Below, piece by piece: positions 23,000-34,929 of a DNA stretch of 64,000 bases (positions are counted from its first letter, which is position 1; every line of letters starts with the position of its first letter). The DNA lies in NCBI GenBank assembly GCA_010093485.1, contig MU001496.1:997666-1061665 (forward strand), read 5' to 3'. The notes under the pieces are model-generated. The model ran no database searches. It had not been told where the DNA came from and worked only from the letters and a program-made list of their open reading frames with translations. The stretch is from Karstenula rhodostoma CBS 690.94. Its lineage: Eukaryota > Ascomycota > Dothideomycetes > Pleosporales > Didymosphaeriaceae. Made by a program: the position numbers and the translations under genes.

Positions 23000-23720
23000 T
23001 ACTTTTCGTTGTCATCTTGGAGCGGGAGCGTCGGATATCGCAATGGCATGTCAACTGAAGGAGCAGCTTGGGTTTGATCAATTCAGATATTGGAACGGCA
23101 GGCAGACATCGGTGGGACTTGGTGTATTAACCGATATCCCGGAGTCGTATGGTGAGTACGCATGATTCGTGAACCGGCGAAGTATACACTTCTGCGCAGG
23201 GTTCGGAAAACATATGGAATGGTGATAGTGTGCACACAAGACGTGATGTTACTCCATCTTAACTCCAACTGGACCACGTTCTACTCGCCCGGTCGTGAGA
23301 TCGTACGGTACTACCACGAAGTCTGCGAGTCGCAAGATCGCAGATAAATTCGAGCTGAACACGGATGTCGAGGAATGCACCTGGCTTGAGGATGAGAACG
23401 TATGGGGGGTCCGGCTCAGGCGGTTGATGGCTGGCGCACGGGAGATCTGAGTCGATGAGTGGTGGGAGAAGCACTCGAAGACGCTATTCAAATATGTCCC
23501 TGGTCTTCTCAATTCTCTTCGATTATTGATCGCTGGTGCCGCCGAACTTCCATTCCAGTTGCTTTTCCTCGACACCGAATCCTCGCAGAAACACAGGAAA
23601 GTCTATAAGACAGGTTGCTAAAGCGGGTGTAGAAGATCGTCCCCGAGAAGTATTGTGAAATATTAAGTGTAATTCTTTGTAGCACCAGCCAAGGGCGGAC
23701 ATGCCCCTTGGAAGTTGGAA
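23000..23720 (+). pseudogene. Decayed FAD-dependent (Baeyer-Villiger-like) monooxygenase
   Basis: Pieces of a flavin monooxygenase are readable in shifting frames. They occur in the right order: GAGASDIAMACQLKEQLGFD (FAD Rossmann loop, about 23020), GGTWCINRYPGVV (the conserved GGTW..NRYPG motif, about 23110), NSNWTTFYSPGREIVRYYHE (about 23265) and LNTDVEECTWLEDENVWGVR (about 23352). Weaker traces follow: KYVPGLLNSLR (about 23490) and a PEKY-like segment before 23720. At least two frame changes and several stops interrupt the copy, and the middle and end are missing or eroded. It is therefore a relic and not a working gene. The relic is not a copy of the intact monooxygenase at 28738-30649, since the conserved segments differ in sequence. 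Confidence 0.8.
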
Positions 23721-23867
23721 CATGGAACCCCGCGCGGAGTTGCAGCGGCGCGAGCTCGGACCACGCATTCACAAACAGGCGGATCGAGAGCGAGTGGCCG
23801 TGACCTCCTCCGCTGCATCACTCGACGAGCCTTGAGGCACGGTGAAGGGCGCGCTCGACGCCTACGC

Positions 23868-26256
23868 ATGACGTCCTCCAACACCATGAGCGCAAGTCCA
23901 ACCGAGGAGAGCGGCGGAGGCGCGCAGAAGCGGAAGAGCGACGAGGGAGGTCCGCAACCGAGAGCTAAGCGCAACCGCTACATCTCGATAGCTTGGTGGG
24001 ATGCTCTGCATGCTACGACTGCACAAGTGAGCTGACGGAACTGCTAGCAATGAATGCAAGCGTAGGAAGATCAAGTGCAACGGGTATGTGTGGTCCCAGT
24101 CACTGTGGTGACACAGGCTCAAGCTCACGCTCACGCCTCACAGACAGACACCATGCCAGAGATGCGGAAACCTGTCGCTCGAGTGCCTGTATGCGCCAAA
24201 TTGCTGTAATAACTTCAAGGAGTCCGACGAGTTCAAGCACATGTCAGGACAGATATCGCTCCTCCAGGAGCAGGTCGACCAGCTCTTCGCAAACCTCAGC
24301 GCATTGAAGTCCCAGGTCGATATACAAGGCGCAGGATCCATCGGGACGCCCTTTCACCCTCCGGACTTTACACGGTCCATGTCCATCAGCCAGTTGTCCG
24401 CCATGCCTCCTTCACCCGCGCGCCAGCGATCCAAGTCGAATGCGAAGCGTCCCCGATTCCAAGGTCCGGCATCCAATGCGTTTAACCTGGGTGTCGCAAA
24501 GACAAGCTTAAAAACCATGGGCATCACAGGGCCTGGCGATGGAGACGAAGGAATCATAACAATGGACGCGACACCTATGGGCAGTCCGCCTCTTGGCAAT
24601 GACATGTTGCCCAAGGCGCTCCATGCGGATAAGGACCCAATCTGGTCCGTCTCCAAGCAAGAGGCAATGGGGCTGATCAACTTCTGGCAGGAGGAGAACG
24701 GAGCTTTGTATCCGTTTCTGGATATCAACGAAATAATACGTTATGCCGACATGTTGTTCAGTTTCATCGAAGCTGCTGTCCGACAAGGACTAATGCAAGG
24801 GGCACTTCCAGGAGCGGACGCCATTGAGGACGAGAAGACTAGCATACTCAAGATGATACTCGCCACGGCATTGATCTTAAGAGGCAACGGGAAGGATCTG
24901 CTCGGAGATAGGTTCTTCAACAACGTTCAAAAGGTCGTCGAGAGGACCCTCTCGGAACCAGTTGATGTGAAAAGCATCAGCTTGCTTACACTAACTGTGA
25001 GTTTCTTGTACGACTCGTTGGACTCGCTAAATAGATAGGCCATGTACCATTTCCACAAGGACGACGAAGTCCTCGCCTGGCGTACCATTGGCCTAGCTGC
25101 ACGTCAGTGTTTCGAGCTGGGCTTGCATAGGCGCGAGGCGTATGATTCCTTTACCGATCCGGATGAACGTACCTCGGCGATCAGGACGTTTTGGTCCGTG
25201 TATGTGCTGGACAGGCGTTGGAGCTTTGGAACAGGCATGCCGTTCGCCCTGCAAGACGCCGACATTGATATAAACCTGCCCAAGCCGGTATGGTCATTGT
25301 TAGCCTACAAACTATATTTTCACTGACCTACGCTGCAGGACGACTCGACCCCCTACCTCACTGCAATGATAACTTACAGCGTCATCGGATCGAAAGTGTG
25401 GAAGTCTGTTGGGAATACGGACTCTTCCCAGACGCCGATCAAGAACGAAGACATCAGTTTTCTCGACTTCCAAGTGCTCAATTGGCACAGGTCAATACCC
25501 GAATCACTGAAGTTTATGCATCCAGACAGCGGTCGGCAAGTGTCCAATCTCCCACGTGCAGTCCTACGGCACCAGGTTGTGCTGTACCTTCGGGCGAATC
25601 AAATGCGCATCCTGATATATCGACCTGTGCTGCATACAGCTACTTCCATAGCGGAGAACATGGAGTTTGCCCAAACCGTGGTCCGAGTGGCGAAAGACAC
25701 TGTCCGCACACTGACATACATCAACCAAACTTCGGACATTTATAAAACTCAGCAGATCTTATTCAACTATTTCCTCATATCAGCCCTTGCCGTGCTCTTT
25801 TTGGCGGTTGCCCACGCGCCTGCCGACTTCAGTGCCGAATGTCGAGACGAATTCTACCAGGCACTCGATCTCGTCCGCTGTTTCTCATCAGACTCCTACG
25901 TCTCAAAAAGGCTATGGAAAACGATCAAGATGCTCAAAGAGGTTGGACCCAGGTTGGGGCTGAACATTCGAAACGACGCATCAGACGCACACTCCTCTGC
26001 AGCCGTCGCCATGGCTGGCCTAGCAGGACACCAGGTGGACGAAATGGCTATTTATTCGAACGGACAGAACGGGAATGTCGACACGCCTCACGGAATGGCT
26101 TCGGATCTGACGAACTTGTTTGAGGCAGCAGGCAACTACCCAGTGTTACAGAATGGATTTGGATTGTCTTCCGCTGAACTGACGCATGGGGAATTTGCGT
26201 CTGCGTTCGGAAACGAGAACGACGAGCTTGCACGGATATTGCGCGATTTGTTCTGA
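23868..26256 (+). CDS. Zn2Cys6 fungal transcription factor
   Basis: Nuclear DNA-binding regulator with an N-terminal binuclear zinc cluster and the fungal-specific transcription factor domain. Exons 23868-23995, 24048-24083, 24144-24996, 25039-25287 and 25339-26256 give about 727 aa. The cluster is assembled over three exons: CNECKRRKIKCNG, then QTPCQRCGNLSLEC, preceded by a Lys/Arg-rich nuclear-localisation-like stretch (QKRKSDEGGPQPRAKRNR) and followed by a coiled-coil segment (SGQISLLQEQVDQLFANLSA). The middle homology region includes YPFLDINEI, WRTIGLAARQCFELGLHRRE and IRTFWSVYVLDRRWSFGTG. Exon 2 is only 36 nt. The target genes are unknown. The decayed flavin monooxygenase directly upstream may once have been one of them, but that is only a positional guess. 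Confidence 0.93.
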
Positions 26257-27089
26257 TGAACCGAAACTTGACATTTGGCGGGCGAACGAAGCTTGCGAGT
26301 ATACCATAATATGATGATTGTAATGAGCGTACGACATTAACATGTCTGTTTGAAACCCAGCTACCACCAGTTGTGCAACCAACAGCGATGTATGTTGGAC
26401 GTCCAGCTGATATTTTTACATACGGAATATCAAATGTAAAGACCCGCGAGACAATCCGGGGGGCATTATCAATGGCGTGTTGGAATCTATTAAACTAGTA
26501 GTAGTGCACAGCTTGCGCATGTGATGGAAACGCGGCGCCTAGGCGTGATCAAAGTCACGTGACCGACCGTGGGACTGGGTTTGGCCAAGACTTACGACGA
26601 CTTCACCTCCAGAAACAGCCAACGCCGCGAAACATGCGAGTGTCTTCGCCAAAGACTGACAATCTGGCTTTGGGTCACTGCTGAACATATAGCATATCCG
26701 CGTTGCGCTGATCGCTATTTCTAACACGCCATCCCCCACGCCCCTCGGCCGCGCTTGCACCTTCACACAACGGCTGCTCTGCGCCTCGCCCACCAGCGCA
26801 CTGCTCACGCACCATCGTCTGCAGTCGCGACTCAATGACCGAACAGTAAACGCACGCGTGCCTTCTGCTCCGACTCTCTACCTCGACGCGTGCGGTCTCG
26901 ATCGCGAGTTCACCCCACATACCCTATTTTCGACCCCTCCAGCGCCCAGGCCTCCCTTAGTTCGAACCTTCGACGTTGAGGCCGCACCTCCTGGTCCCCG
27001 CAGTCTCCCGACCCTCTCGACGACCGCTCCCCGCGCGAGGAAGCGGAACGCGCGCCTCGTCGGCGTCCCCTACCCACAAAGCGGCCACC
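26257..27089. promoter_or_regulatory. Intergenic region upstream of CKB1
   Basis: No gene is seen. A 10-bp palindromic E-box GTCACGTGAC lies at 26554-26563, about 530 bp before the CKB1 start, matching the Cbf1/bHLH-type site. The last 250 bp are C-rich leader-like sequence. Confidence 0.45.
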
Positions 27090-28181
27090 ATGTCGTCGTC
27101 GTCGCAGGTCACCGAGTCATGGATATCGTCCTTCTGTGGGCTGCTGGGCCACGAGTACTTCGCCGAGGTATCCGAAGACTTCATTGAGGATGACTTTAAC
27201 CTTACTGGGCTGCAGTCGCAGGTGCCCATGTACAAGGAAGCGCTGGAGATGATCCTAGACGTGGAACCGGAAGACGATGATGACGAGGAAGAAGAAGAGG
27301 AGGAGGAGGATGAGGAAGACGATGAGATACTAGGCGACGAGAGGCCAGCGGCGTATAGGAGAGCCAGCGACAGACGACACCTCCGGATAGCTTCCGATCT
27401 TAGTGTGATAGAAAGCTCCGCCGAGCTGCTGTACGGTCTGATACACCAGCGCTACATCACCTCACGACCGGGGATCCAACAGATGGCGGAGAAATACGAG
27501 CTACAGCATTTTGGCACATGCCCGCGCGTGCACTGTAACTCTACCAAAGTCCTACCCGTTGGCCTGAACGACAGCCCCGGCCACGACACCGTCAAGCTGT
27601 TCTGTCCTTCCTGTCTTGACGTCTATACCCCACCCAACTCGCGCTTCCAGACCGTCGATGGCGCTTTCTTCGGCACTACATTCCCCTCGCTCTTCTTCAT
27701 GACATTCACGGATCTCGATATTGGAAGTGGGATCCGTAACAACTCCTCAAGCGCCGCACAGGCTCTCCTACAAATACAAACTGAGACTGCAAAAGGCACC
27801 AATACTACACCTGCGAACGTCACTTCGATAAACGGAGTCGCGCCACATAACCTCGCACCCGGGATTGGTGCCGGCAACATCTATGAACCCCGCATTTACG
27901 GGTTCAGGGTGAGCGAGAGGGCGAAGTCGGGACCGAGGATGAAGTGGTTGAGAATGAAGCCAGCAGACGTGACCGAATTGGATGAAACGAGGAGGTACTG
28001 GGAGAACCCTCCTGATGACGCGGATCGACCACATGATGACGATCTCAACATGGTGGACGTGGCAGAAGGCAAATCGGTGGACAGCAGGAAGAAAATATCG
28101 GCGAGGAGGAAACGTACCAACGGCTCAGGAAACGGAGGTGGGAGTCTTATAGATACGAACGGTGTCGGTGCTGCAAGCTAG
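27090..28181 (+). CDS. CKB1: Casein kinase 2 regulatory (beta) subunit
   Basis: Beta subunit of protein kinase CK2, which dimerises through a zinc finger and docks catalytic alpha subunits. Single exon, 363 aa. It starts with SQVTESWISSFCGLLGHEYF and DFIEDDFNLTGL. A long acidic run (about residues 60-80, nearly all Asp/Glu) is inserted after the MYKEALEMILD segment, as in yeast Ckb1. LLYGLIHQRYITSRPGIQQM leads to the C4 zinc finger CPRVHC...CPSC and then to SRFQTVDGAFFGTTFPSLFF. The C-terminus is a low-complexity extension. The ATG at 27090 (GCCACCATG) has a strong context. Confidence 0.96.
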   Translation: MSSSSQVTESWISSFCGLLGHEYFAEVSEDFIEDDFNLTGLQSQVPMYKEALEMILDVEPEDDDDEEEEEEEEDEEDDEILGDERPAAYRRASDRRHLRIASDLSVIESSAELLYGLIHQRYITSRPGIQQMAEKYELQHFGTCPRVHCNSTKVLPVGLNDSPGHDTVKLFCPSCLDVYTPPNSRFQTVDGAFFGTTFPSLFFMTFTDLDIGSGIRNNSSSAAQALLQIQTETAKGTNTTPANVTSINGVAPHNLAPGIGAGNIYEPRIYGFRVSERAKSGPRMKWLRMKPADVTELDETRRYWENPPDDADRPHDDDLNMVDVAEGKSVDSRKKISARRKRTNGSGNGGGSLIDTNGVGAAS

Positions 28182-28737
28182 GCAACTGAAGAGCCGTATA
28201 TCAGGCAATGGGGCAGAGATGCATCCCATTGCTAAATGGGCCACTCATATGTGACCGAGACCGGTGTGTGGTAGATGGCCGATGGCAGGATGAGCGATTC
28301 AATGGGTTTACATTAAGGGGCTTTGTCTAGATGTACTTTTCCTGCTTCTACTTGTTCTACGCCTTCTTTCTGTCTCCACAGTAACGCCACGACTGTTTGT
28401 CGTCTGGTAGGAGCCTTGGCTTAATGAATGGATCTCGGATTGAGCAGAATCATCTCAATTTCTCATGCAATCGCGCCTTCACAGCCTGTCGACTCTTGAG
28501 TGTCCCTTGTCGAATTACAAGTCAACATGTGATACTTTCTAGCCATAAAGCACCGATTTGAGAGCCAAACATAGGAATGCGTCACCTCTTGAGCCACCTC
28601 AAGACAATTGGTGCAGATGAGCGATCGATACCGTAAGATTGTGCACATCGAGGCATGCGTTAAACGTAATTGTCCTCTTGCTTGCTCCTTTCCACACCGG
28701 TAGAACATATGAACCAAACTCCGCCCCCCTCTTCCGA
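28182..28737. other. Convergent 3' intergenic region
   Basis: Between the CKB1 stop and the monooxygenase stop on the other strand. No gene is seen. Confidence 0.5.
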
Positions 28738-30649
28738 CTACTTCTTCAGATACCACGCCAAATCAGCCCCCTCCACTCTTTCCACCCTCGCCCTCCCATC
28801 ACCCATCCACCGCCACCGATTCCCCATCCTCCACACGATCCGAAAGTCCTCCGGCCTCAGTTCTCCTATCACATCCTTGAACCCAATCGCGCTCCCCTGC
28901 CACACCGCTGTGACGCGCCCGTCCGCCCTCCCATTCTTGTACCAGCTCCTACACCCGCCGCTCCACACAAACTGCTCCATGATCTCGTCGCCGTACGTGT
29001 TGAACTCCTCGGTTGCTTCGGGCGTAAAGACAACAGAGAGAATGTCTTCGAATGCGATTTTGCGCAGCCAGAGCGAGATGTAGCGCGTAATCCAGGAGAG
29101 CGCGGCCATGAGGGAGCCATGGCCGACGGGGGCGTTGGGCCCGGAGTAGAAGAACAGGTTAGGGAAGTTAGGACAAGCGACGCTGAGGTAGCCGACGGGC
29201 TCGTCTTTCCAATAGTCTCTGAGGTCGATGCCGTGGAGGCCGATGAGGGGGAATGGAGGGCGGTGCGAGACGTCGAAGCCGGTTGCGCAGACGATGGCGT
29301 CGACAGCGTGGTGGGTGCCGTCTGCGGTGAGGATGCCGGAGGCGGTAACGCGGGTGATGGGGGAGGTGGTGAGGGATACGTGGGACTGCGTGAAGGCTTC
29401 GAGGTAGCCTGGGCCTGGGGTTGCGCGGCGACAGCCGACTTCCCATGTTGGAGTGAGCTTTGCGGCGAGCGATTCGTCGCCGCCGAGGCGGTCGAGGATC
29501 ATTTTTGAGGTGGATTCGAAGGCTGATTTTTGGGCTTCGGAGTCCTTGACGAACTACGGGAATGTCAGCGATGGTTTTGAGATGGGATCAATCGAGCATG
29601 AACATAGGACTCTACGAAAGACAAGGACGTGAATGCAACCAGAACAGACTCACCAAGTCAAACGCCTTATTACTCCCATGTTGAATCTCCTTCCGATGCC
29701 TATTCAGTTCCCCCGGCTCCTCCCTGAACCTCCTCTTCTCCTCCTCACTATATACCCTATTCACCTCCCCTCCAATAACCGCACTCCCCAACCCAGGCGT
29801 AATCCACGTCGGACTCCTAATAAAATTGACAACACGCGCCGCGTTCTTCGCCACCTCGGGCATAATCTGGATGGCTGAACTCCCATTCCCAACCACCGCG
29901 ACCTTCTTCCCACTATATTCCCACTCCTCATCCCAAGCAGCAGAATGTACTGTGACGCCCGCAAAGTCGTGCAAGCCCGGGATATCGGGCCACTTCAAGT
30001 GCGAGAGGAAGCCCGTCGCGGAAACGAGGACGTTGCACCAGTCGTCGAAGACGCGGCCTTTGTGGGAGACCTTGAGGTTCCAGATGCCCTGGTGTGAATC
30101 GAACTGTGCGTGGGCGATTTCGTGCGAGAGCTTGACGTCGCGGGAGAGGTTGTACTTTTCTACTGTGTGCGTAAAGTAGGCTTGTATTTCGGGACCACTG
30201 GCGTAGAAGGCGGTCCAGTTGGGGTTGGGCTCGAAGGGGACTTAGGTGGTCAGTGATTGCTCTGCGTTGTATTTCCTCATGGTGAGATTCCAACACAAAC
30301 AAGCAAATCCGATTAGTTTCATGTTGGAGGGAAATGCACACTGGAAGAAGAAATCCATCAACTCAAACATACTGCAGCGCAGTGTTCGAGATGAAGAAGG
30401 CGAAAACCACTCACAAGTATATATATGCGCCAGCACATCGCACGCCACCCCGGGATACCTATTCACGGCCCACGTCCCGCCCAACACATCCCCCTTCTCG
30501 TACACGCAGTGCTCCACTATATCTTCCAAATTCCCTGCCTCCTCGTCGTACCCGTACATCACCTCGTAAGCCATATTCATAGCGCTGATGCCGCCGCCTA
30601 TTGTCACCACTCGCAGCTTTCTGGGGTGCCGCATGGGCTGGTGCTGCAT
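28738..30649 (-). CDS. FAD-dependent Baeyer-Villiger-type monooxygenase
   Basis: NADPH- and FAD-dependent oxygenase that would insert oxygen next to a carbonyl or hydroxylate a small substrate. Exons on the minus strand are 30649-30415, 30240-29654 and 29553-28738, about 545 aa. The FAD loop is GGGISAMNMAYE, followed by LGGTWAVNRYPGVACD and, across intron 1, HIYTFPFEPNPNW. The Baeyer-Villiger fingerprint F-x-G-x3-H-x3-W-D is present in FAGVTVHSAAWDEE, and the NADPH Rossmann loop in VAVVGNGSSAI. Later segments include VDAIVCATGFDVS, NAPVGHGSL and the C-terminal WSGGCRSWYKNG typical of this fungal subgroup. Intron 1 is long (174 bp). The substrate is unknown. Its close neighbours are housekeeping genes, so nothing nearby indicates a biosynthetic cluster. 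Confidence 0.9.
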
Positions 30650-31191
30650 CGGGACCCAGCATACTGGTACTGGGCGTCCGTGACGGGTCGTTGGGGGTTG
30701 AATTGTGGACAGAAGGGCGGAGGACGGGATTGTGCTGTGCGGGAGGGAGAATCAATGGGTGGAATACAAGGAGAAGGAGAAGGGTGTGTGGACTTGTACT
30801 CGGGATTACGGGGAAGGGGCATCGTTATGGTGTTTTGTAGTTGAGGTAAACGGAGCTGAAGCGACCCCCTTTGCTGATTTGATACCACGGTGTATTGATT
30901 GATTGTTAAAGTCCCGGCTATAAGGAGCGAGTTGGCGGGGATAACAACCCCGCAGACGACTTCCCGAGGGTTACATTGCAGAGACGCTTGGTGACGTACT
31001 GGAGTCGGAGAGGACTCCTCGTCAAGGTTATTTCCCACCGCACAGCGGTCCTTTCAATGACCAATAGATTATGATTCGTTAGAGCATGAAGGAGTATACT
31101 GTAACGCTCACCATCAGTTCAGTATTCCAATATCCGGCAGCATTTAGCTAGATTTGCTCCAAAGCCACATACATTCACCATCGTCGATGGA
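30650..31191. promoter_or_regulatory. Upstream region of the monooxygenase
   Basis: About 540 bp between the Cwf19 stop and the monooxygenase ATG, both on the minus strand. No gene or clear site is seen. Confidence 0.4.
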
Positions 31192-33427
31192 TCATCCATC
31201 AGCAAACACCTTTGTCCAGTCAAACTTGCTCCACCGTTTCCTAAACCCGTCCACCCGTCTATCTCCCTTGGCCCATCTCCCCTGTCTCTTCACCACTTCG
31301 ATATCCGCATCCAGCATGCCGCCCAATGTTTCCCTAGCAAATAGATCGCTACGCGGCCATCTTCGCTCGTCCTCCACTATGTGTCCCATTCCACCATCAA
31401 GCTCAAACCACACATGGAAATACGGCATCTCCTTCGCCAAGTTCCTTCTAAATGCCGACTTGCCTTGACCGGAGCGCGAGGCCTTCAATGTATCAATGAT
31501 AGGCTTGTGCTGCGACCACTCGTCGTCATTAGTCAAGATAGCTTCACGGAAGAACGCTGGCGCTGTCTCGCCGAGTTCAAAAGGAATAGGTACAGCATTC
31601 ATAGCAGCGTGTAGCTTGCGTCCTGGGTTCGCTGCGTTTTCGTAGAATATGACGTCGCGCCCTTGGTCATGGTACATGCGCGTAAGACATTTCATGAAGT
31701 TACGAATTTCTTCCCATTCGTCGTCGTCGCATTCGAGGAGGTTTGTGTGGTGCTGGATGGGGACAATGACAGCGCCCCCGTCGCTGATTTCGGGCTCGGT
31801 AGGCAAGGTAAGGAAGACGCGGGTGGCAAGAGAGAGAATCGGTGCGGTAGGGGGTTGCGGAGGAGATTTGTCCTCATGATGACAGAGGGGGCAGGAGTCG
31901 AGAATGCGGTTCGTGCGTTGGTAGTCGGAAATTGCTTGGTTGCGAAGGTTAACTGTGGATTTGGGAGCGCGAGTGGCGAGTTTCTCGGCGTTCTCATCGA
32001 TATAATCAAGGTCGTTCTACTATTGTAAGCATTATCGTATGAAGAGAAGAAGCACTTACATCGAATTTGGAGTCCTTCGCGATCTTTTCTGCCAGCAACA
32101 TACCCTCGCCCCCCGCTTGTCCTTTGGTACGTCGTTCTTGCCTGAGCATATCTTCAACGGACATATCGTCATTTTCGACGACAAGGCCACGCTCCCGTCC
32201 CCTCTTGTTTGTTAACTCCTTAACTTCGCCTTGACGGCCGCCTGCCAACATGCGGTTGTCCATGGAATTGAGGACCACAACATCCGGTGCTATGCGGTTG
32301 GCAGAACCAGATAGGGCAGCGTTATATTGTGCTTCTAGCTCGACCGCGTTGGCAGCGCCCTTCATTTTTGCTTTCAGCATCTGGGCCTTGAGCTTGTTGA
32401 GCTCTGTCTGGCTGAGGACGACAGTGTTCGCTGTCGGGCGTGGATCGGAAACCACTTGGCCTTGTGGTAAGTCGTCCGCCAAATGCGAAGGCTCCTGGGG
32501 AGGCCTGTGAATGCCTGCTTTCAGCCGCCTTTCCTCAAACAGCTCTCCCGAAGGCTTGTCTTTCCCGACGTAGTCTCGTCCGTACATTTTCCTCCGGTCG
32601 ACTTCAATCTCTTCCTCTCTAGCATCATCGAAGTCGCGCAGATCGCCGTACTTTTCAAGGGCAACCTCCTCCACCGGACGACGCTCTTCTTCTGCGATCC
32701 GATATACGCCCTTCAGCTTGGTCATCCGCCATTGCGAGCCAGAATCGCCAAACGTGTACGATACTAGTCGTTGGGCTGGCTCTTCTTCGACTACAGTGCC
32801 GTCCGCCTGCACATCACTCAGGTGGTGGTTGAGCTCGGCCTGATGAATCTTGAACGCATGCTTCTGCTCCGCGGACGCCACCACAAATGTGCTCTTGTCC
32901 TCGCGCTTCCTTCGCTGTACGTAGTCGACATCCATAGACGACGGCGCCTGCATCCAGTCATCGCGCTGCAGGTCTGCATCGGCGGCTGCCTCGAGCTGGT
33001 GGTCCAGGAAGTCATCGTTGGGGGGAGGATAGTCCTTGTCCATGCGATCGTCGTCGGAAGGAGAGTCCTCTTCGTACATTTGGTGGCGTGGCTTGCGCTT
33101 GCTCGTGAGGCGGTCTTCATCGTCAGAGGGTGACGGGCTTCTGCGGCCCTTGTCCTTGCGCCGGGAGCGGCCGTCCTTGTCTCCGTCGCGTTCTCGCTCG
33201 CGCCGCTTTCGGCGTGCGCGCTCGTCGGACGTGTCGCGATGGTGTCTGGAGCGCTTGTGGCGGTGTGATTCGTCGTGGTCGTGGTCGTCATGACGCGACG
33301 AGTGGTGGTGCTTGTGTCGGTGATGCCTGTCGCGACTCCGGCTGCGGTCTCGCTTCCGGTGCGACTCTTTGCGCGAGTCCTTCGCCTTGCTCGCGGCAAG
33401 CTCGCGCTCAAAGTCGTCGAGGCCCAT
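31192..33427 (-). CDS. CWF19: Cwf19-like splicing factor
   Basis: Spliceosome-associated protein of the Cwf19 family (human CWF19L2/CWF19L1 relatives), linked to intron lariat processing and late splicing steps. Exons are 33427-32060 and 32016-31192, about 730 aa. The N-terminal 110 residues are an RD/RS/His-rich low-complexity region (HRKRDRSRSRDRHHRHK). The middle contains charged helical segments ending in DMSVEDMLRQERRTKGQ and LLAEKIAKDSKFD, the usual entry to the conserved C-terminus. Exon 2 carries CwfJ domain 1 (CPLCHHED, IVPIQHHTNLLECDDDEW, QGRDVIFYENA) and CwfJ domain 2 (EMPYFHVWFELDGGMGHIVE, WSKFDWTKVFADG). The intron is 43 bp. The gene is divergent from GPN1. Confidence 0.95.
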
Positions 33428-33636
33428 TGTCGCGTCGAGGCGGTAGTTGAGGGAAGGGGAAGGCGGGATCCGTCAGGGTTCGGCAGGTGCAGCCATGACG
33501 CCCGTCCCGCCCGCTAAAGAAATTCACCAACGCTCCTGCCCCAGTGACGCTCACTGCTCCAGTGCTACTTCCACCCCCCGCGCTCCCTCGAACACGACCA
33601 CCGCTGCACCCACTTGCGCTCCCTGGGCCACCAACC
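33428..33636. promoter_or_regulatory. Bidirectional promoter CWF19 / GPN1
   Basis: Only 209 bp separate divergent ATGs of two nuclear housekeeping genes. It is GC-rich with no obvious TATA element. Confidence 0.6.
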
Positions 33637-34929
33637 ATGAGCAACGCGGCTCCATCCTCCGAGGCCCCTGTGGCCATCGTCTGCGTGGGCATGGCGGGCT
33701 CCGGCAAGACGACATTCATGCAGCGCCTCGTCTCGCACCTCTACACACATGCCGACCCCACGCAAAGCGAGCCCATGACATCCAAGACGCCAGCTGCGCC
33801 GCCTTACATCCTGAACCTCGACCCTGCCGTGCACTACGTCCCCTTCACCCCCAACATCGATATCCGCGATTCGGTCAACTACAAGGAGGTCATGAAGCAG
33901 TTCAACCTCGGGCCTAACGGTGGCATCCTGACCAGTCTGAACCTGTTCAGCACCAAGATCGACCAGGTCATAAGTCTGCTGGAAAAGCGCACTGCCCCGC
34001 CCGAGCCTGCCGAGCAACCTGAGCAGACGACGGTTGAGTTCATGACAAACTCTGGCAAGATAACCCCGCCAGCGCAGCAGCCCCCGCACGTGAAGCATAT
34101 ATTGGTGGATACGCCTGGACAGATCGAGGTGTTTGTATGGTCAGCCAGTGGAGAAATACTGCTAAGCAGCCTGGCAAGCACCTTCCCGACCGTCATTGCC
34201 TATGTCATAGACACGCCGCGCACCACAAGCACGTCGACCTTCATGTCCAACATGCTTTATGCTTGCTCTATATTGTACAAGACCAAGTTGCCCATGATTC
34301 TGGTCTTCAACAAGACCGACGCACAGGACGCCCAGTTCGCCAAGGATTGGATGACGGATTTTGAAGCTTTCCAGAGTGCACTACGCAACGAAGAGGAGGG
34401 AGGGGACTTTGGTGGAGAGGGAAGCGCCATCGGTGGAGGAAGTGGCTACATGGGTAGTCTGTTGAACAGCATGTCACTGGTTCTCGAGGAATTCTACAAG
34501 CATTTGAGCGTGGTTGGGGTCAGTTCAATGACTGGAGATGGCATGGATGAGTTTTTCAGGAGCGTTCAGGCCAAGAAGGAGGAGTTTGAGCGTGATTACA
34601 AGCCGGAACTCGAGCGAAGGCGGGCTGAGCGGGAGCAGGAGAAGGCCGCCACACGGCAGAAGGAGCTGGACAAGTTGATGAAGGATATGAATGTCGGCGG
34701 CGCAAGCATAGCCAAGAAGAAGACGGACGAGCCCGAGACTGTCAGCGATGTGGAGGACAACAGTGACGAGGGTATGCAGGTTGACGATGATGATTCCGAA
34801 GACGAAGATTACGATAATCCAGAGCAAGGATTGAAGGCACGTTATCAGCAAGCGCTCAATGATACTGCGGGGCCGTCCGCAGAAGACTTCAGCTTTGCAC
34901 GGTACGTGCACAAGGCCAATCTCGGCTGA
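33637..34929 (+). CDS. NPA3: GPN-loop GTPase 1 (Npa3/XAB1)
   Basis: Cytoplasmic GTPase needed for assembly and nuclear import of RNA polymerase II. Single exon, 430 aa. It shows the P-loop GMAGSGKT (residues 18-25), the family-defining GPN triplet in [16 protein letters not shown], the switch motif [13 protein letters not shown], the NKxD motif in [11 protein letters not shown], and [14 protein letters not shown] before a coiled coil ([20 protein letters not shown]). An acidic tail ([15 protein letters not shown]) ends the protein. The ATG at 33637 follows CCAACC and is the first in-frame ATG. Confidence 0.96.
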   Translation: MSNAAPSSEAPVAIVCVGMAGSGKTTFMQRLVSHLYTHADPTQSEPMTSKTPAAPPYILNLDPAVHYVPFTPNIDIRDSVNYKEVMKQFNLGPNGGILTSLNLFSTKIDQVISLLEKRTAPPEPAEQPEQTTVEFMTNSGKITPPAQQPPHVKHILVDTPGQIEVFVWSASGEILLSSLASTFPTVIAYVIDTPRTTSTSTFMSNMLYACSILYKTKLPMILVFNKTDAQDAQFAKDWMTDFEAFQSALRNEEEGGDFGGEGSAIGGGSGYMGSLLNSMSLVLEEFYKHLSVVGVSSMTGDGMDEFFRSVQAKKEEFERDYKPELERRRAEREQEKAATRQKELDKLMKDMNVGGASIAKKKTDEPETVSDVEDNSDEGMQVDDDDSEDEDYDNPEQGLKARYQQALNDTAGPSAEDFSFARYVHKANLG

